From positions 5,602,581 through 5,666,580 of the forward strand of contig NC_007645.1 of the NCBI RefSeq assembly GCF_000012985.1: a stretch of 64,000 nucleotides of DNA. The letters are read 5' to 3'. Every line of letters begins with the position of its first letter. Positions within the stretch are counted from its first letter, which is position 1. Shown piece by piece: positions 61,192 through 64,000 of the stretch. The DNA comes from Hahella chejuensis KCTC 2396 (GTDB lineage Bacteria > Pseudomonadota > Gammaproteobacteria > Pseudomonadales > Oleiphilaceae). Position numbers and translations under genes: made by a program. The notes beneath the pieces are model-generated. The model worked only from the letters and a program-made list of their open reading frames with translations. It had not been told where the DNA came from and ran no database searches.

Positions 61192-61941
61192 ATGTCGAAC
61201 GACCCTTATTTCAGTCAAGCCCCCAGAATATCCCAAGCTCCTGATATAGCTAGTGTTCCTGATATAACAAAGGTCGCAGCGCTGCTAGGCGAGGCCGCCC
61301 GCGCCAACATGCTCATCGCCTTGCTGGGAGGTAAAGCCCTGACGGCGACGGAATTGGCCGCTGAAGCAGACATCACCGCGGCCACCGCCAGCAGTCACCT
61401 GAAAAAGCTGACAGACGCCCATTTGGTGATCGCGCAGAAGCAAGGGCGTCATAAATACTTCCAGTTACGCAGCCGCGAAATCGCCGAATTCCTGGAAACG
61501 CTGCTGAACGTTTCCGCTACGGTGGAGCACAGTCGCACTCTTACCGGGCCGAAAGATCCAGCACTGCGATATGCCCGCGTCTGTTACGACCACTTGGCGG
61601 GAGAGACTGGCGTCCGCCTGCTCGACGGCCTCAAAAGCAATGGCGTATTGATCGAGCAGGATCAGCAACTGCTCCTGTCGCCAAGCGGTCGCAATCTGTT
61701 TAACTCACTGGGCGCGGATGTCGGCGGCCTGGAGAAGCTGCGTAGACCAGTATGTAAAAACTGTTTGGACTGGAGCGAACGTCGACATCACCTGGCGGGC
61801 TCACTTGGGCAATGGGTTTTACAGGATATTCTCAACCGGGGCTGGGCCCGGAAAGATCTGGATTCACGGGTCATCCGGTTTACGCCCGGTGGCCTGCAGG
61901 CACTGCGCAAGCGCTACGCGCTGACAGATCTTCCCGCCTGA
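61192..61941 (+). CDS. ArsR/SmtB-type winged-helix regulator
   Basis: The product has 249 residues. Residues 20-110 are an ArsR winged helix: GEAARANMLIALLGGKALTATELA, SSHLKKLTDAHLV and GRHKYFQL. The longer C-terminal domain includes VCKNCLDWSERRHHLAGSLG, with a Cys-x2-Cys and His pair. This extended group is usually annotated as ArsR-family regulators of neighbouring barrel or monooxygenase genes. It is divergent from the NIPSNAP/ABM pair, with 87 bp between starts. Confidence 0.88.
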   Translation: MSNDPYFSQAPRISQAPDIASVPDITKVAALLGEAARANMLIALLGGKALTATELAAEADITAATASSHLKKLTDAHLVIAQKQGRHKYFQLRSREIAEFLETLLNVSATVEHSRTLTGPKDPALRYARVCYDHLAGETGVRLLDGLKSNGVLIEQDQQLLLSPSGRNLFNSLGADVGGLEKLRRPVCKNCLDWSERRHHLAGSLGQWVLQDILNRGWARKDLDSRVIRFTPGGLQALRKRYALTDLPA

Positions 61942-62015
61942 ATTTTCATCCTGGCATAAAGCTTGTAGCAACTTAATCGATCATCGTTCTCACCTATGAC
62001 AGATGGAGAAACGCT

Positions 62016-62273
62016 ATGAGTAAGCAATCGAAGGATAACGAAGCGAACGCCACTGCAAGTAAAGAAAAAAAGGAAGAGATCGACGCCGTCGATGAATTAT
62101 CGGATCAGTCCTTCCCGGCCAGCGATCCGCCCTCTTTCACGCCAGTGGACCACTCCGGCCCGCCACGCCATGAAGAGAAAAAGGAAGAGGTAGAGGTAGA
62201 TGAGGAAAAGGAAGACAAGTCCCAGAAACGAAACTCCACCTCCCGACCTAAGGCGGATACCGCCAACTCTTGA
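62016..62273 (+). CDS. Small disordered protein with SFPASDPPSF motif
   Basis: The product has 85 residues, almost entirely Lys, Glu, Asp, Ser and Pro, predicted to be unfolded. The one conserved island is DELSDQSFPASDPPSF (about residues 27-42), a motif seen in many small bacterial proteins of unknown, often stress-linked, function. ATG 62016 is preceded by GGAGAAACGCT. Confidence 0.65.
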   Translation: MSKQSKDNEANATASKEKKEEIDAVDELSDQSFPASDPPSFTPVDHSGPPRHEEKKEEVEVDEEKEDKSQKRNSTSRPKADTANS

Positions 62274-62291
62274 GCGCTTATCGCGTTGTCG

Positions 62292-62310
62292 GTTTGTAAT
62301 TTTTACAAAC
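62292..62310. promoter_or_regulatory. Palindrome in the intergenic region
   Basis: A perfect 8-bp inverted repeat GTTTGTAA/TTACAAAC with a 3-bp spacer. It could be an operator or part of a terminator for the gene at 62016; no T tract follows. Confidence 0.35.
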
Positions 62311-62343
62311 GAAAATCTGTGACGGATACGTCGAATAACGAGA

Positions 62344-62365
62344 GACGGACCTCGCAAGGTCCGTC
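62344..62365. terminator. Hairpin between convergent genes
   Basis: A perfect 9-bp stem GACGGACCT/AGGTCCGTC with a 4-nt loop, between the convergent ends at 62273 and 62397. There is no clear T tract, so it may be a Rho-assisted or mRNA-stabilising hairpin. Confidence 0.5.
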
Positions 62366-62396
62366 CCGGGAGCCAGGGATACGTGGTTTTTCATAG

Positions 62397-63458
62397 TCAG
62401 TAGATCGTGATGCTTCTGGGCATCTCCATATAGTTATTGCTTTCAACCGCTTCGGATATCGCATTATTCGGATCGACGATAAACCCGAGCCAGTAGGTTC
62501 CCGGCGCCACCGTGGTGGGGATATACAACGTACGGCTGAATGTGCCGGTGAAGCCCTCGGAGCCCCAGGCGCCGTAGTTGGAGCCTAGATAAGTGTCTCC
62601 TGTGCTGATGTAATCATTGGTGGAAAGATAGAAGCTGATATCAAACGACTTGGTCGCCGTACTTTGATTGCTGAACGTGAACTGGATAGTGACGTTGGTA
62701 CCGCGATAAGCATATGTGGGGCTGGACACCAGTCCGGATGTGCCTGTGCCGGTGCGTTTAAATGCCGAGCCGGCGATGTCGGTTTCTGTGGTGCTGTCGG
62801 GATAGATCACCCTCGATCCAAGACGATCGTCCGCCAAGGGGTCCCATTCCTTATAGTGGCCGAGCGGGCCGCTGTTCGGGTAATAGGAGTTCATGGTGGC
62901 CATCCAGCGGTTTTCATGCAGGAGCCCCAGGGCGTGCCCTAACTCATGCAGGGCGACGCTTTCAAAGCTGTATGGCGACCCCAGGTTGGAATAATTCAGG
63001 CTGCCCAGGTTCCAACTGATGTTGTTATTGAACCCAATGTCAGTCTCATCAATGCCGTACTGATAACCAAACAGCCAGTAGCAGTGGTAGCGAGTCACCG
63101 TCACCGCCAGGACGCCGCCGCCAAGACTGTTATCAAGATAGACTTCATTACGCCCGTTATTATCGTTATGGCTGCCATCCGTATCACGGTTGACGTAATA
63201 CAAAAACCGGGAGCCTTTTACGTTATTCCAGTGCCACATAGCGTTCTGCAGCCGCGAATCCCAAGTACTGCCCGCCGGGAATGAAGTGGTGCTGATATAC
63301 ATCGTGGTCTGGTTGCCGTTCCATTTGATCGCATTACCGTCGCAAGTGCGGTAGGTGTAGGCTCCTGCGAAAGGCGTCGCAAAGCATAGCGTCGCCAGCA
63401 AGACCAGCCGGGCGTCGCTCAGCCCCGATAGAAGTTTGTGAATAGCTTGACGATACAT
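62397..63458 (-). CDS. Secreted matrixin-type zinc metalloprotease with CARDB-like domain
   Basis: The product has 353 residues; AAGGAGG lies 7 nt before the ATG. A signal sequence (about 1-33) is followed by a metzincin catalytic domain with HELGHALGLLHE (about residues 170-181), the HExxHxxGxxH zinc site. A C-terminal Ig-like domain (about 240-350) is typical of CARDB: VTIQFTFSNQSTATKSFDISFYLS and PNNAISEAVESNN. It should be an exported protease. It is downstream of the edge gene at 63530 in the same direction. Confidence 0.87.
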   Translation of the reverse strand: MYRQAIHKLLSGLSDARLVLLATLCFATPFAGAYTYRTCDGNAIKWNGNQTTMYISTTSFPAGSTWDSRLQNAMWHWNNVKGSRFLYYVNRDTDGSHNDNNGRNEVYLDNSLGGGVLAVTVTRYHCYWLFGYQYGIDETDIGFNNNISWNLGSLNYSNLGSPYSFESVALHELGHALGLLHENRWMATMNSYYPNSGPLGHYKEWDPLADDRLGSRVIYPDSTTETDIAGSAFKRTGTGTSGLVSSPTYAYRGTNVTIQFTFSNQSTATKSFDISFYLSTNDYISTGDTYLGSNYGAWGSEGFTGTFSRTLYIPTTVAPGTYWLGFIVDPNNAISEAVESNNYMEMPRSITIY

Positions 63459-63529
63459 AGAAAGTCCTCCTTCTAAACGTACCTGTCTTCGAATAGCCGC
63501 TCGTGACCGGTCAGCGCGTTAACGCATCA

Positions 63530-64000
63530 TCAGTCCCGGTCCATGGACGACCTTGCCCCCTGCTGGGTTCTGCGGGGCAATGCGGAGGCGGCGGATTCAT
63601 CGCTCATGCTGCTGGCGGACGCGCCTGAGCCTGCATCGCGGCCTTTACGTTCAAGCGCCTGCCCCACTTTCACAGAGCGTAACTCCTGAGCGAATGCGCG
63701 CGATTGCGCCTGCTGCCGCAACATGCCAAGAAAGCGGTCCGCACTCATTGGCGCGCCTTTGGCCTCCTGCGGCGCCAACATCGCTGCGCCGCCGTCAGAA
63801 CGACCGGCGCTGGCTTTCGCCTGAGCGCTGCTGGAATTGGTCAAATGGGCGGAGCTGGCTATCTGCGCGCGTTGAGCGTGGCGATTCGCCTTCAGAATCT
63901 CGCCTTTTTCGCCGACGCCATAAACCTCATTACCCACATCGTCGGTGACGATAGCCGCGCCGCGATCATTGTTTTGCAGGCGGAAAACGCCCTGCCCCCA
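63530..64000 (-). CDS. Hypothetical protein, C-terminal part, running off the window edge
   Basis: The minus-strand frame is open to the last base of the window (upstream residues read GQGVFRLQNNDRGAAIVTDD), so the start lies outside. The visible end is Ala-, Ser-, Gln- and Arg-rich with low complexity. I recognise no domain. It precedes the matrixin gene by 71 nt and may be cotranscribed with it. Confidence 0.6.
   Translation of the reverse strand, partial: WGQGVFRLQNNDRGAAIVTDDVGNEVYGVGEKGEILKANRHAQRAQIASSAHLTNSSSAQAKASAGRSDGGAAMLAPQEAKGAPMSADRFLGMLRQQAQSRAFAQELRSVKVGQALERKGRDAGSGASASSMSDESAASALPRRTQQGARSSMDRD

Overview
The window looks like chromosomal DNA of a free-living gammaproteobacterium, probably marine and Hahella-like. 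That is inferred from the mix of arcDABC, RND efflux, RtcR/sigma-54 control, LysR/LysE pairs and secreted hydrolases; no 16S or other marker gene is present. Most genes are GC-rich and tightly packed. More AT-rich pockets (about 1.4-5.1 kb, 13.6-15 kb, 38-39 kb, 45-47 kb) hold immunity-like, toxin-like and secreted genes and look acquired.

Layout. 0-5 kb: an edge fragment, a LysE exporter, a SUKH immunity-type gene, a GFA-family gene, and a lysine-specific-type (M35-like) peptidase gene cut in two by an IS5-family element. Removing the IS and one 3-bp duplicate restores a single 246-codon frame. 5.2-11 kb: a TetR-controlled RND efflux operon with a nested palindromic operator. 11-13 kb: an EamA permease gene broken by a 23-bp tandem duplication, next to its divergent LysR regulator. 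13-15.9 kb: small secreted proteins and a periplasmic solute-binding protein. 15.9-20.6 kb: the arcDABC arginine deiminase operon. 22.4-31.3 kb: three adjacent ClpA/ClpB-like double-AAA+ ATPases, two with C-terminal extensions resembling the N-terminal half of class-I peptide release factors. 31-33.7 kb: a lipoprotein Ntn-hydrolase acylase.

33.9-37.9 kb is the most interesting region. rtcR (CARF domain plus sigma-54 activator) is divergent from a canonical -24/-12 promoter. That promoter faces not rtcBA but an array of six tRNA genes (Ser-GCU, Ser-UGA, Asp-GUC, Leu-UAG, Trp-CCA, Gln-UUG), interleaved with tiny ORFs and ending in an HNH endonuclease gene and a UUCG-loop terminator. Upstream of the first tRNA lie an intrinsic terminator and a structured segment in which three short strands each have two mutually exclusive pairing partners. 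I read this as a possible RNA-damage-inducible tRNA replacement locus.

38-47 kb: a lipoprotein, a PEP-synthase/rifampin-phosphotransferase-like enzyme overlapping a membrane-anchored PQQ-type beta-propeller gene, pirin, a Sfp/EntD-type phosphopantetheinyl transferase and a toxin/immunity-like pair. 48.2-55.5 kb: a seven-gene overlapping operon (FabH/OleA-like ketosynthase, NAD-dependent epimerase, MBL hydrolase, F390-synthetase-like ligase, ATP-grasp, GNAT-fold protein, Rieske oxygenase) that looks like an uncharacterised biosynthetic cluster. 55.6-64 kb: a C80-like cysteine peptidase candidate, an SRAP protein, a LysR/PhzF/LysE set, ABM and NIPSNAP proteins, an ArsR-type regulator, and a secreted matrixin-type metalloprotease next to a gene running off the window edge.
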